A stretch of 64,000 nucleotides of DNA from JBDOQU01 sp039839375 (GTDB lineage Bacteria; Pseudomonadota; Alphaproteobacteria; DSM-16000; Inquilinaceae). This document shows, in pieces, positions 26,479 to 34,457 of this stretch. The DNA lies in assembly GCF_039839375.1 (NCBI RefSeq), contig NZ_JBDOQU010000003.1, forward strand, positions 280,289 through 344,288, written 5' to 3'. A model generated the notes under the pieces. It was not told where the DNA came from, did not search any database, and saw nothing but the letters and a program-made list of their open reading frames with translations. The position numbers and the translations under genes were made by a program. Every line of letters starts with the position of its first letter. Position 1 is the stretch's first letter.

Positions 26479-27396
26479 ATGGCCCGTCCCCGAAACCTCC
26501 TGGCGATCTTCAATCCAACGGCGGGTCCCCGCCGCCGCCATCGCTTTCATCACGCGATGGCGGTCTTCGGCGATCGCGGAGCATTGGTTCGGGTCCATGA
26601 GACGACGGCCCCACGCGACGCGGAGGTCGTGGCGCGGGCGGCCGAGGGCTTCGACGCCGTGGTCGCCGCCGGCGGCGATGGCACGATCAACGAGGTGGTG
26701 AACGGGCTGATGGCCCATGCCGGCCGGCCCCCGCCGCTCGGCATCCTGCCGCTGGGCACGGCGAACGTGCTGGCGGCCGAACTGGGGTTGCCGATGGACC
26801 CGGCCGCCGCCGCCGGGATCATCCTGGATGGCGGGTCGACCGACATCCATCTGGGCCTGGCTAATGGCCGGCATTTCAGCCTGATGGCCGGCGTCGGGTT
26901 CGATGCCCATGTCGTGGCCGGACTGGATTCCGGCCTGAAACGGCGGATCGGCAAGGGCGCCTATGTCTGGGAGACCGCCCGGCAACTGGCCGCGGGCCCG
27001 GCGGCGCGGTACCGGGTCACGGTTGACGGCCGGCCGTTCGAGGCGGCGTCGGCGGTGATCGCCAACAGCCATTATTATGGCGGCCGGTTCGTCCTGGCGC
27101 CCGACGCCACGCCGCTGCGATCAGGGTTCGAGATCTGCCTGTTCGAGCGGGGCGGCCGTCCCGCGACGGTGGGATACATGGCGGCGATGGCGCTGGGGCT
27201 GCTGCCGCGCTTCAAGGGCTACCAGGTGATCGGCGGGCGGTCGGTGACGGTCGAGGGGCCGGCCGGAGAACCAGTCCAGACCGATGGCGACATTGTCGCC
27301 ACCCTGCCGCTCACCGTCACCGTGGCCGACAGGAGGCTGCCGGTCTTCGCCTCAGCGCCCGGCCACCATCATGCCCTCGATCATGACGGTCGGTGA
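26479..27396 (+). CDS. diacylglycerol kinase-like (DAGK catalytic domain) protein
   Basis: A 305-residue soluble lipid kinase of the DAGK_cat/YegS type, which would phosphorylate diacylglycerol (or a related lipid) with ATP. Motifs: LLAIFNPTAGPRRR at the N terminus, GGDGTINEVVNGL (about 65-77), LPLGTANVLAAELGLP and MAGVGFDAHVV. The C-terminal beta domain has VQTDGDIVATLPLTV. It is divergent from the phosphoesterase-glycosyltransferase pair, so one cluster would make DAG, glycosylate it, or return it to phosphatidic acid. Its 3' end overlaps pmbA by 45 bp on the opposite strand. Confidence 0.88.
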   Translation: MARPRNLLAIFNPTAGPRRRHRFHHAMAVFGDRGALVRVHETTAPRDAEVVARAAEGFDAVVAAGGDGTINEVVNGLMAHAGRPPPLGILPLGTANVLAAELGLPMDPAAAAGIILDGGSTDIHLGLANGRHFSLMAGVGFDAHVVAGLDSGLKRRIGKGAYVWETARQLAAGPAARYRVTVDGRPFEAASAVIANSHYYGGRFVLAPDATPLRSGFEICLFERGGRPATVGYMAAMALGLLPRFKGYQVIGGRSVTVEGPAGEPVQTDGDIVATLPLTVTVADRRLPVFASAPGHHHALDHDGR

Positions 27397-28692
27397 ATCG
27401 ATCCCGGTGCGGAAGGTCAGGTCGCTGGCCGGGACCAGCCGGGCGAACATCTCCTTCAGATTGCCGGCCACCGTCACCTCGTTGACCGGGTAGGCGATCT
27501 CCCCATTCTCGATCCAGAAGCCAGTGGCGCCCCGGCTGTAGTCGCCGGTCAGCCCGTTGACGGCGCTGCCCATCATCTGGGTGACGTAAAGACCCTTCGC
27601 AATACCGCCGATCAGCGCCTTGGGATCATCCTTCCCCGGCTGGAGGAACAGGTTGGTCGGCGAGGGAGAGGGCGGGGAGGAGGTGCCCCGCGCCGCGTGG
27701 CCGGTGGTTTCCAGCCCGAGCTGCCGGGCGGAGCGGAGGTCCAGCAGCCAGGTGGTGAGCCTGCCGTCGGAAACGATCTCCCGCCGCCGGTTGGCGATCC
27801 CTTCGCCGTCGAAGGGTTTGGACCGCCGGCCGCGCCGCCGGTGCGGATCGTCGACGATCTCGATTCCCGGAGCGAACAATGCCTCCCCCATCCGGTCCTT
27901 GAGGAAGCTGACGCCGCGCGCGATGGCGGGGCCGCTGATGGCGCCCGTCAGGTGGCCCAGCAGGCTGCCGGCGACACGGGGATCGTAGACAATCGGGACC
28001 CTCGCGCTCGCCACCTTGCGCGCGCCCAGCCGGGCCACGGCCCGTTCGCCGGCGCGCCGGCCGATCGTGGCGGCGTCCTCCATATCCTCGGCATAGACCG
28101 CGCTGGTGAAATCATAGTCGGTCTCCATCCCGATGCCTTCGCCGGCGATCACGGACACCGACAGGCTGCGGCTGGACCGCGAATAGCTTCCGGCGAAGCC
28201 GTTGCCGGCGACGAGGCTGATCCTCGTGCGGCCCCAGGCGGCTTCCGCCCCTTCGGAATTGGTGACGCCGGAGATTGCGAGCGCCGTCTCCTCCGCCTCC
28301 TTCGCCGCCGCGATCAGATCTTCCGCCGACGGTTCCGCCGGATCGTCCAGATCCAGATCCTCCCAGGATCGGGCGAGTTGGCCGGGATCGGCCAGGCCGG
28401 CGAACGAATCTTCCGGCACCGCGCGGGCCATGGCGACGGCGCGCTCCACCAGTTCCGCCAGAGCGGCCTTGGAGCGGTCGGAGGAGGAGACGATGGCGCT
28501 CTGCCTGCCGACGAAGACGCGCAGGCCCAGATCGCCGCCTTCCGCCCGTTCCAGCCGTTCGGGCCGGCCCAGCCGCTGGGAGAGCGACAGGCTGGTCCCG
28601 TCGGCCAGGATCGCGTCGGCCGTATCGGCGCCGGCGGCCCTGGCGCGGGCGATCAGGTCGGAAAGGATGTCGAGGTCGGAACTGTCGGTCAT
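27352..28692 (-). CDS. pmbA: TldE/PmbA-family metalloprotease subunit
   Basis: A 446-residue subunit of the TldD/TldE (PmbA) protease, which processes modified peptides and CcdA-type antitoxins in E. coli. Visible: GLRVFVGRQSAIVSSSD, a central VYDPRVAGSLLGHLTGAISGPAIARG, TSSPPSPSPTNLFLQPG and MGSAVNGLTGDYSRGATGFWIENGEIAYPVNEVTVAGNL, the typical C-terminal signature. It lacks the HExxxH of TldD, as expected for TldE. The partner tldD is not in the window. A ccdAB pair lies 6 kb away, which may be chance. Confidence 0.93.
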   Translation of the reverse strand: MTDSSDLDILSDLIARARAAGADTADAILADGTSLSLSQRLGRPERLERAEGGDLGLRVFVGRQSAIVSSSDRSKAALAELVERAVAMARAVPEDSFAGLADPGQLARSWEDLDLDDPAEPSAEDLIAAAKEAEETALAISGVTNSEGAEAAWGRTRISLVAGNGFAGSYSRSSRSLSVSVIAGEGIGMETDYDFTSAVYAEDMEDAATIGRRAGERAVARLGARKVASARVPIVYDPRVAGSLLGHLTGAISGPAIARGVSFLKDRMGEALFAPGIEIVDDPHRRRGRRSKPFDGEGIANRRREIVSDGRLTTWLLDLRSARQLGLETTGHAARGTSSPPSPSPTNLFLQPGKDDPKALIGGIAKGLYVTQMMGSAVNGLTGDYSRGATGFWIENGEIAYPVNEVTVAGNLKEMFARLVPASDLTFRTGIDSPTVMIEGMMVAGR

Positions 28693-28702
28693 GATTGTCC
28701 AG

Positions 28703-29920
28703 TCATTCGGCCGCGTAGGCGGCGTTGTCCAGTTGACGGCGGGAAACCCGCCGCACGTTCGTCCAGGCGAAGAGGGCCAGGAGCGAGGCTCCGGCCATCA
28801 CCACGATCATCGGTGTCGCGCTTTCCGCGACGAGATAGCCCACCGCGATGCTGGCCAGCGCGCCGATCGTCATCTGCATGAAGCCCGCAAGGCCGCTGGC
28901 CGCGCCGGCCGCGCGGGGATTCGCGCTGATCGCGCCGGCCATGCCGTTGGGCAGCGTCAGCCCGTTGCCCATCGCATAGATCGCCAGCGGCAGGAACAGC
29001 AGGATCGGGTCGGTCATCGCCCCGGCAAGGGCGAGCGACAGCATCAGCATCGCCCCGGTGAAGGAGACGAACGCACCGATGCCGATCATCCGGTCGATGC
29101 CGAAGCGGGTGGAAAACCGGCCGGCGAAGAAGTTGCCGATCATGTAGCCCAGCGCGCCGAGGATCGAATAGACGCCGTAATCGCTGGGGCTCCTGCCCAT
29201 CAGATCCACCACGATATGCGGCGCGCCGCCCAGGAAGGCGAAGAAGCCGGCGGACGAGAAGGAGAGGACCATCGCATAGGCGCGGAAGGCCGGCATCCGG
29301 AACAGCGAATCGTAGGACCGCGCCATCCCCGCGATGCCGGGCAGCGCCTGCCGGTCGAAATGCGTCTCATGCAGCAGCCGCCAGCCGGCGACCGTCACCA
29401 GCGCCGCGACGACCGCGGTGAAGGCGAAGGTCGCCCGCCAGTCGAACCATCCCGACAGATAGCCGCCGATCAGCGGCGCCAGCATCGGGGCCACGACCAT
29501 CATCATGGTCATGTAGGCGATGACGCTGGCCGACCGTTCGCGGCTGAACAGGTCGCGCACCATCGCCCGGCCCAGCACCATGCCGGCGCAGCCGCCGATC
29601 GCCTGGACCATGCGGGACAGGACCAGCACCTCGATCGTCGGCGCGAAGAGGCCGCCCAGCGTGCCGGCGAGGAAGAGGACGAGCCCGACCAGCATCAGCG
29701 GCCGGCGGCCGAACCGGTCGGAGAGGGGGCCGTAGAGAAGCTGGCTCACCGCCAGCCCGACGAGATAGAGGCTGAGCGTGAGCTGGACCGCCGCCGTGTC
29801 GGTATCCAGCGACCGGCGGATCATCGGCATCGCCGGCATCAGGATGTTGAGCGCCAGCGGCCCCAGGGCGGACACGCCCACCAGCATGGGAATCGGGGGC
29901 GTTCGCGGCGGCGGCTGCAT
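28703..29920 (-). CDS. Bcr/CflA-type multidrug MFS transporter
   Basis: A 405-residue inner-membrane protein with about 12 hydrophobic spans. The MFS motif between spans 2 and 3 is GPLSDRFGRRPLMLVGL (about 62-78), and the N terminus LNILMPAMPMIRRSLDTDTAAVQLTLSLYLVGLAVSQLLYG matches the Bcr/CflA drug:H+ antiporter family. The centre contains the loop GYLSGWFDWRATFAF. It lies 10 bp upstream of pmbA on the same strand and is divergent from mepA. Substrate is unknown. Confidence 0.9.
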   Translation of the reverse strand: MQPPPRTPPIPMLVGVSALGPLALNILMPAMPMIRRSLDTDTAAVQLTLSLYLVGLAVSQLLYGPLSDRFGRRPLMLVGLVLFLAGTLGGLFAPTIEVLVLSRMVQAIGGCAGMVLGRAMVRDLFSRERSASVIAYMTMMMVVAPMLAPLIGGYLSGWFDWRATFAFTAVVAALVTVAGWRLLHETHFDRQALPGIAGMARSYDSLFRMPAFRAYAMVLSFSSAGFFAFLGGAPHIVVDLMGRSPSDYGVYSILGALGYMIGNFFAGRFSTRFGIDRMIGIGAFVSFTGAMLMLSLALAGAMTDPILLFLPLAIYAMGNGLTLPNGMAGAISANPRAAGAASGLAGFMQMTIGALASIAVGYLVAESATPMIVVMAGASLLALFAWTNVRRVSRRQLDNAAYAAE

Positions 29921-30080
29921 CGATCAGGGGCTCGGAAGAGGGGGCGGGGAACGGGCGGCGCTGCCCGGAGAGGCGAATATGCCCGTTAGACAATGGTATG
30001 ATGGTCGGAAATTCAAGTTCATGTCGCCATCCCGCCCGGGAAGAATTGAACCCATACACTCGCTCCCCGCAGGAGTTTCC

Positions 30081-30941
30081 ATGGCCCCACACATTTTCGT
30101 CCTCCTTCTGGCCGCGCTCTTCGCGGCCCTTCCGGCGGTCGCCGAGGAGGTCGCCGAGGAGGTCGCCTGGAGCAATGTGCGCGAACCCGCGCCGGGGCCG
30201 GCGGCTTCCATCGGATCCTACGCCAATGGCTGCGTGGCCGGGGCCGAGCCGCTGCCGATCGACGGGCTGGGCTATCAGGTGATCCGGCCGAGCCGCCACC
30301 GCTATTATGGCCATCCGGCGCTGATCGAGTATCTGGAGGATTTCGGCGCGCGGATGGCCGCCGCCGGGCTGGGCGTCGCGCTGATCGCCGACATGTCCCA
30401 GCCGCGCGGCGGGCCGATGAGCTATGGCCACGCCAGCCACCAGATCGGGCTGGACGCCGATATCTGGATGAGGCTCGACCTGCCTTTCCTGCCGCCCGAC
30501 GAACGGGAGGATCTTGAGCCGGTGGTCATGATCGACCGCGACGCCTTCCGCGCCGATCCCACGGTCTTCACCGACTCCCAAGCGGAAATGGTGCGGCTGG
30601 CGGCGGACGATCCCAGGGTGGCGCGCATCTTCATCCATCCGGCGCTGAAGCAGGCGCTGTGCCGGCGCGACTGGGCCGACCGGTCGTGGCTTCGGACTAT
30701 CAGGCCCTGGTACGGCCACGACTATCATTTCCATGTCCGCCTCCATTGCCCGGCCGGCAGCGAGACTTGCGTGGAGCAGGCTCCGCCGCCGCGCGGCGAT
30801 GGCTGCGGCGGGGAGGTCGCCTCCTGGTTCCCCGATCCCGACCGGCCGCCGGAGCCTCCTTCCACGACCCCGCCGGAACCCCGGCCGCCGAAGACGCTGC
30901 CCGCCGCCTGCCAGGCGCTGTTGCCGGGGTCGGCCGGATGA
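30081..30941 (+). CDS. mepA: penicillin-insensitive murein endopeptidase
   Basis: Periplasmic LAS-family zinc enzyme cutting D-Ala-mDAP cross-links in peptidoglycan. The 286-residue preprotein has a signal peptide (IFVLLLAALFAALPAVAEE) with a small direct repeat VAEEVAEEVA after it. The active-site motifs are MSYGHASHQIGLDADIWM (His and Asp zinc ligands) and WYGHDYHFHVRLHCP. A Pro-rich C terminus ends PPKTLPAACQALLPG. AGGAG lies 5 nt before ATG 30081. Its stop overlaps the next start (ATGA at 30938). Confidence 0.94.
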   Translation: MAPHIFVLLLAALFAALPAVAEEVAEEVAWSNVREPAPGPAASIGSYANGCVAGAEPLPIDGLGYQVIRPSRHRYYGHPALIEYLEDFGARMAAAGLGVALIADMSQPRGGPMSYGHASHQIGLDADIWMRLDLPFLPPDEREDLEPVVMIDRDAFRADPTVFTDSQAEMVRLAADDPRVARIFIHPALKQALCRRDWADRSWLRTIRPWYGHDYHFHVRLHCPAGSETCVEQAPPPRGDGCGGEVASWFPDPDRPPEPPSTTPPEPRPPKTLPAACQALLPGSAG

Positions 30942-31633
30942 CCCCGATCGCGGAAAGGCTCGCCCGCGCCAAGGGCTATCCCTATGAGGCGCCGGAAGGC
31001 TCCTACCTGTTCGCGGACGGCGAGACGCGGCCCTTCCGGCCGGACACGCTGGCCGGACGGACGCCGGTGATCGCCTACGGCTCCAACCGCTCGCCGCTGC
31101 AACTGGCGCGGAAATACGCCGGCTGGCCGGCGGGCACGGAGATCCCGGTGACGGTGGCGCGGCTGGGCGGGATGGATGTCGTCCATTCCTGCCATTTCAC
31201 GGCCTATGGCTCCCTGCCCGCCATGGTCGTGCCGGCCCGAGGCGTCACCGTGACCGTCGCCATCGTCTGGCTGGACGGACGGCAGCTTGAGCGGATGCAC
31301 GAGACGGAGGGCGGCGAGAACTATCATTACGGGTCGTTCGAGGCGACGGAGCTTGAGCTGGACTGCCCGCTGCCGCCGGCGCTCTACGGCTATCACGGGC
31401 GGCGCGGGGCGTTCGCGCCGGATGGTCCGCCGCTGGCGCTGGCGGCGATCCCGGCGACGGGACGCACCGGGCCGGCGGCGACCCAGGAGCAGGCGCTGGC
31501 CCGCGCGCGGGACCTGCTGGCGCCGGGCGCGGACCTCGACCTCTTCATCCTTGAGATCATCGACGATCCCGCCTTGCGGGCGGAAAGGACCGAGGCGCTG
31601 GCGGCCTTCTCCTCACGCCAGTACGCGCCATAG
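30938..31633 (+). CDS. gamma-glutamylcyclotransferase-like protein of unknown function
   Basis: A 231-residue protein with AYGSNRSPLQL (about 46-56), the glycine-rich substrate loop of the gamma-glutamylcyclotransferase (GGCT) fold, and LERMHETEGGENYHYGSFE (about 117-134), which resembles the acidic catalytic region of that fold. This is a fold-level resemblance; a specific enzyme activity is not shown. It is coupled to mepA by a 4-bp overlap, so it may act on a product of murein turnover, which is speculation. The last 21 bases overlap the methyltransferase gene on the other strand. Confidence 0.7.
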   Translation: MTPIAERLARAKGYPYEAPEGSYLFADGETRPFRPDTLAGRTPVIAYGSNRSPLQLARKYAGWPAGTEIPVTVARLGGMDVVHSCHFTAYGSLPAMVVPARGVTVTVAIVWLDGRQLERMHETEGGENYHYGSFEATELELDCPLPPALYGYHGRRGAFAPDGPPLALAAIPATGRTGPAATQEQALARARDLLAPGADLDLFILEIIDDPALRAERTEALAAFSSRQYAP

Positions 31634-32260
31634 GCTGGTGTGCCTGCGGTCCCGGTCCTCAAGGTCCAGCGGGGTCGGCACGGTGTAGTCGGCCACCGCC
31701 TCCAGCCCCTCGGCCGGCAGGTAGGCGCGGCCGGGATCACCCATGATGACGATCTTGCCGGCCTCCGCCAGACCGCGGAGCCAGCCGATCACCCGTTCGG
31801 CCATCGGCCGTTCGTAGCAGACGTCGCCGGCCAGCACGATGTCGACGCCGCCCATCGGCCGGCCGACGAGATCCTCCGACGTGATGTCGAGGGCGAGGCC
31901 GTTGGCCGCCGCGTTCAGCTTCATCGCCGCCATGGCGAACGGGTCGATATCGCAGGCGAGGACCGCCTTCGCCCCGGCGCGGACGCAGGCCAGGCCGACG
32001 ATTCCGCTGCCGGCGGCGAAATCCAGGACCGTCCGGCCGGCGACCAGCCCCGGATTGTCCAGCATGTACCGGGCCAGCGCCTGCCCGCCCGGCCAAGCGA
32101 AGGCCCAGTAGGGCGGCGGCAGGTTGGCCCGCGCCAGCGTCGCCTCTGTCGCTTCCCAGAGCGGCGTCACCTCCGTCGCCAGATGGAGCGTCAGCTCAGG
32201 CGTCAGGGGCGGGGAGGCCAGGATGGTATTGGCGCGGACGAAGGCGGTGGGGTCGGTCAA
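31613..32260 (-). CDS. class I SAM methyltransferase, METTL20/ETFB-lysine methyltransferase-like
   Basis: A 215-residue methyltransferase. PPPYWAFAWPGGQALARYMLDNP precedes the SAM motif VLDFAAGSGIVGLACVRAGA (about 78-97); the motif II/III regions read VLACDIDPFAMAAMKLNAAANG and VDIVLAGDVCYERP. The end has GDPGRAYLP. This pattern matches bacterial homologues of METTL20, which methylate lysines of the electron-transfer flavoprotein beta subunit. Alternatively it could be a PrmA-like protein methyltransferase. It overlaps the ubiA stop by 4 bp. Confidence 0.8.
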   Translation of the reverse strand: MTDPTAFVRANTILASPPLTPELTLHLATEVTPLWEATEATLARANLPPPYWAFAWPGGQALARYMLDNPGLVAGRTVLDFAAGSGIVGLACVRAGAKAVLACDIDPFAMAAMKLNAAANGLALDITSEDLVGRPMGGVDIVLAGDVCYERPMAERVIGWLRGLAEAGKIVIMGDPGRAYLPAEGLEAVADYTVPTPLDLEDRDRRHTSLWRVLA

Positions 32261-33183
32261 AGAAGGTGACCGAGGGCGAGGCCCGCCAGCACCAGGAAGC
32301 CGAAAGTCTTGCTGCGCTTGAAGCGGCGCAGGCAGTCAGCCGGATCGTCCAGCCGCCAGACCGCGACCTCCCGGACGACGAAGGCGAGCGCCAGCAGCGG
32401 GCCCGCTGCGAACCAGGCCGATAGCCCCGCGCCGAAGCCGGCGGCGAGGATCAGCAGGGTGGCAATGACGTGGAAGGCGTGGATGGCGGGCTTGCTCATC
32501 TCCCCCAATCGTCGGGCGGAGGATTTGACGCCGACCAGCGCGTCATCCTCCTTGTCCTGATGGGCGTAGATCGTGTCGTAGCCGAGCGTCCAGAAGATGC
32601 CGCCGGCATAGAGCGCGACCGCCGGCCAGGAGAGTGAGCCCGTGGCGGCCGTCCAGCCCATCAGCGCGCCCCAGTTGAAGGTGAAGCCGAGGAATAGCTG
32701 CGGCCACCAGGTGATCCGCTTCATCAGCGGATAGGGCACGACCAGCAGCAGCGAGACGACGCCCGCCAGGATCGTCGCCCCGTTGAACTGCAGCAGGATC
32801 AGCAGCCCCACCGCCAGCAGGGCGGCGAGAAACAGGAGGGCCTGGAGGACGCTGACCCGGCCGCTGGGAATCGGCCGGCCGCGCGTGCGTTCGACCCTGC
32901 CGTCGATGTCGCGGTCGAACAGATCGTTGATGGTGCAGCCGGCCCCGCGCATGACTACCGCCCCCACGGTGAACAGCAGGACCAGCCATGGATCGAACGA
33001 CCCGGCCAGCGCCATGCCCAGCCAGCAGGGGATCAGCAGCAGCCAGGTCCCGATCGGCCGGTCCAGACGGGCCAGCTTCAGGTAGGGCTCCACCCAGCCG
33101 GGCGCGAACCGCTCGATCCATCCGCCCGATACGATGTCGGTATGGCCGGACCGCGATTCCCCGGTGTCATCATTCGTCATCAT
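32257..33183 (-). CDS. ubiA: 4-hydroxybenzoate polyprenyltransferase
   Basis: Inner-membrane prenyltransferase for ubiquinone synthesis, attaching the polyprenyl chain to 4-hydroxybenzoate. The 308 residues have about eight spans and both Asp-rich motifs: NDLFDRDIDGRVERTRGRPIPSG and the second as DTIYAHQDKEDDALVGVKSSA. The start MMTNDDTGES lies inside a 10-bp tandem repeat, has no ribosome site of its own, and overlaps the stop of a short leader ORF that does have a strong one. Translational coupling is therefore likely. Confidence 0.95.
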   Translation of the reverse strand: MMTNDDTGESRSGHTDIVSGGWIERFAPGWVEPYLKLARLDRPIGTWLLLIPCWLGMALAGSFDPWLVLLFTVGAVVMRGAGCTINDLFDRDIDGRVERTRGRPIPSGRVSVLQALLFLAALLAVGLLILLQFNGATILAGVVSLLLVVPYPLMKRITWWPQLFLGFTFNWGALMGWTAATGSLSWPAVALYAGGIFWTLGYDTIYAHQDKEDDALVGVKSSARRLGEMSKPAIHAFHVIATLLILAAGFGAGLSAWFAAGPLLALAFVVREVAVWRLDDPADCLRRFKRSKTFGFLVLAGLALGHLL

Positions 33184-33204
33184 TTGTCGTCATTCGTCAT
33201 CATT
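33165..33204 (-). repeat. four-copy 10-bp tandem repeat (family C) at the ubiA start
   Basis: In ubiA sense the units are AATGATGACG, AATGACGACA, AATGATGACG and AATGATGACA. Each unit carries an ATG, and a one-unit change would shift the reading frame by one base. The ubiA ATG codons (33183, 33180) are part of the array. The same units lie on the M16-M16 junction at 11108. Confidence 0.8.
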
Positions 33205-33269
33205 CGCGGGCGGAACGGCGGCGAAGAAGAATTTTGCAGATGTTGGCAAATGTAGGCTTTTGTCGTCAT
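33180..33269 (-). CDS. 29-codon leader ORF translationally coupled to ubiA
   Basis: The minus-strand frame reads MTTKAYICQHLQNSSS, then PPFRPRMMTNDDK, then TGA. The ATG at 33269 follows GGAGGAACAGG, one of the strongest ribosome sites in the window. Its TGA (33182-33180) overlaps the ubiA ATG (33183-33181). Its first six codons are the 18-mer shared with the M16 junction (11119-11136), and its last seven come from the 10-bp repeat array. It may serve mainly to deliver ribosomes to ubiA, which lacks its own ribosome site. Function of the peptide, if any, is unknown. Confidence 0.4.
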   Translation of the reverse strand: MTTKAYICQHLQNSSSPPFRPRMMTNDDK

Positions 33270-33341
33270 CCTGTTCCTCCTTCCCATCCCGTGACTCATG
33301 AATATATAGGATGATAATCCTTATCCGGTAGGGGCGGTTGG

Positions 33342-33989
33342 ATGATGGAGCCCATTCTCTTCGGCGCGGCCTACAGCGTCTATACGCGCATTGTCCTCCT
33401 CGCGCTTCTGGAGAAGGGCGCGCCCTTCCGGCTGGAGGGCGTCGATATCTTCGCGGTCGACAAAGGCGGGGCCATCCATGCGGCGCGGCACCCGTTCGGG
33501 AAGATCCCGGCCTTCGACCATGACGGATTCGTCATCTACGAGACGGCCGCCATCGCCCGTTATGTCGACGAGACGTTCGACGGGCCGCCGCTCCAGCCGC
33601 GCGACCCGAAGGCGCGGGCGCGGATGAACCAGGCGATCGGCATCCTGGACAGCTACGCCTATCGCTGCTGGGTCTGGGACATCTATGTCGAGCGGGTGGA
33701 CAAGCCGCGCGAGGGCAAACTTGTGGACGAGGCGCGGATCGAAGCTGCCCTGCCGGGCGCCGAAGCCTGCCTCCGCGCGCTGGGCGAGTTAATAGGCGAA
33801 GGGCAGTGGCTGGCGGGCGAGGCCCTGACCCTCGCCGACCTGCACGCCGCCCCGATGGTCGCCTGCCTGGCCGAAGCGCCGGAAGGCGCGCGGGCGCTGG
33901 AGGCGCACCCGCTGATGCGGGGCTGGTGGGAGAGGATGAAGGCGCGGCCGTTGGCGGTGCGGGTGCTCGGGCGGGAGGGGAGCGAATGA
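33342..33989 (+). CDS. glutathione S-transferase family protein
   Basis: A 215-residue cytosolic GST-like protein: N-terminal thioredoxin fold with ILFGAAYSVYTRIVLLALLEKGAPF, the cis-Pro motif GKIPAFDHDGFVIYETAAIARYV (about 51-73, glutathione gamma-Glu binding), then the all-helical domain with WLAGEALTLADLHAAPMVA, the usual N-capping box. Starts at 33342 and 33345 are both possible. It lies divergently from the ubiA leader. Substrate unknown; gshA, which supplies glutathione, is 1.6 kb downstream. Confidence 0.92.
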   Translation: MMEPILFGAAYSVYTRIVLLALLEKGAPFRLEGVDIFAVDKGGAIHAARHPFGKIPAFDHDGFVIYETAAIARYVDETFDGPPLQPRDPKARARMNQAIGILDSYAYRCWVWDIYVERVDKPREGKLVDEARIEAALPGAEACLRALGELIGEGQWLAGEALTLADLHAAPMVACLAEAPEGARALEAHPLMRGWWERMKARPLAVRVLGREGSE

Positions 33990-34018
33990 TCCACCATAGC
34001 GGCTGAACGCAGCATCGC

Positions 34019-34086
34019 ATGGATTCCGGATCAAGTCCGGAATGACCAATAAAAACAATGTCATGCCGGCCTTGATCCGGCTCCAT
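34019..34086. repeat. dispersed paired-hairpin repeat, family A copy 2
   Basis: It has ATTCCGGA-tcaag-TCCGGAAT, then the spacer ATAAAAACAATGTC, then a second, decayed hairpin (ATGCCGGC-cttga-TCCGGCTC). Arrangement and spacer match the copy at 9461. It lies between the GST gene and ccdAB. Confidence 0.8.
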
Positions 34087-34205
34087 AGGCACGTCGTGTT
34101 CCATCCGCCGGGCGGCTAAAGCGGCGGTGCTGAAGCGGCTGGAACGTCGCTTGCTTTGTTGCCAGTTATGCGCATAATAAATGCCGCTTTATATGGGGAA
34201 AAATA

Positions 34206-34457
34206 ATGGGGAAGATGGGCCGTTCCACCATGGGTCCGCCGAAGCGGGCCGCTAACGTCTCCATCAGCCGAGAACTACTGGACGAAGCCCGAAAATTACG
34301 GGTGAACGTTTCTCAGGCGGCCGAACAAGGGTTGTCGCGGGCGGTTGCCGAACGTCGCGCCGAGGCATGGCTGGAGGAGAACAGGGACGCGCTTGAAAGC
34401 TCCAATCAGTACGTCGAGAAGAACGGATTGCCGCTGGCCAAATACCGACAGTTCTGA
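34206..34457 (+). CDS. ccdA: CcdA-like antitoxin
   Basis: An 83-residue antitoxin of a type II toxin-antitoxin pair. The N terminus ANVSISRELLDEARKLRVNVSQAAEQGLSRAV is the ribbon-helix-helix DNA-binding part, which would repress the operon. The C terminus ESSNQYVEKNGLPLAKYRQF is the unfolded toxin-neutralising tail typical of CcdA (NxYVExxGLPLxxxRxF). The start is ATG 34206 or 34218. Its stop overlaps the toxin start by one base (TGATGG). Confidence 0.92.
   Translation: MGKMGRSTMGPPKRAANVSISRELLDEARKLRVNVSQAAEQGLSRAVAERRAEAWLEENRDALESSNQYVEKNGLPLAKYRQF

Noticed and set aside
28202..29989. 595-codon open frame on the plus strand opposite pmbA and the MFS gene
   Set aside because: Low-complexity Asp/Arg/His-rich translation spanning two real genes; antisense artefact.
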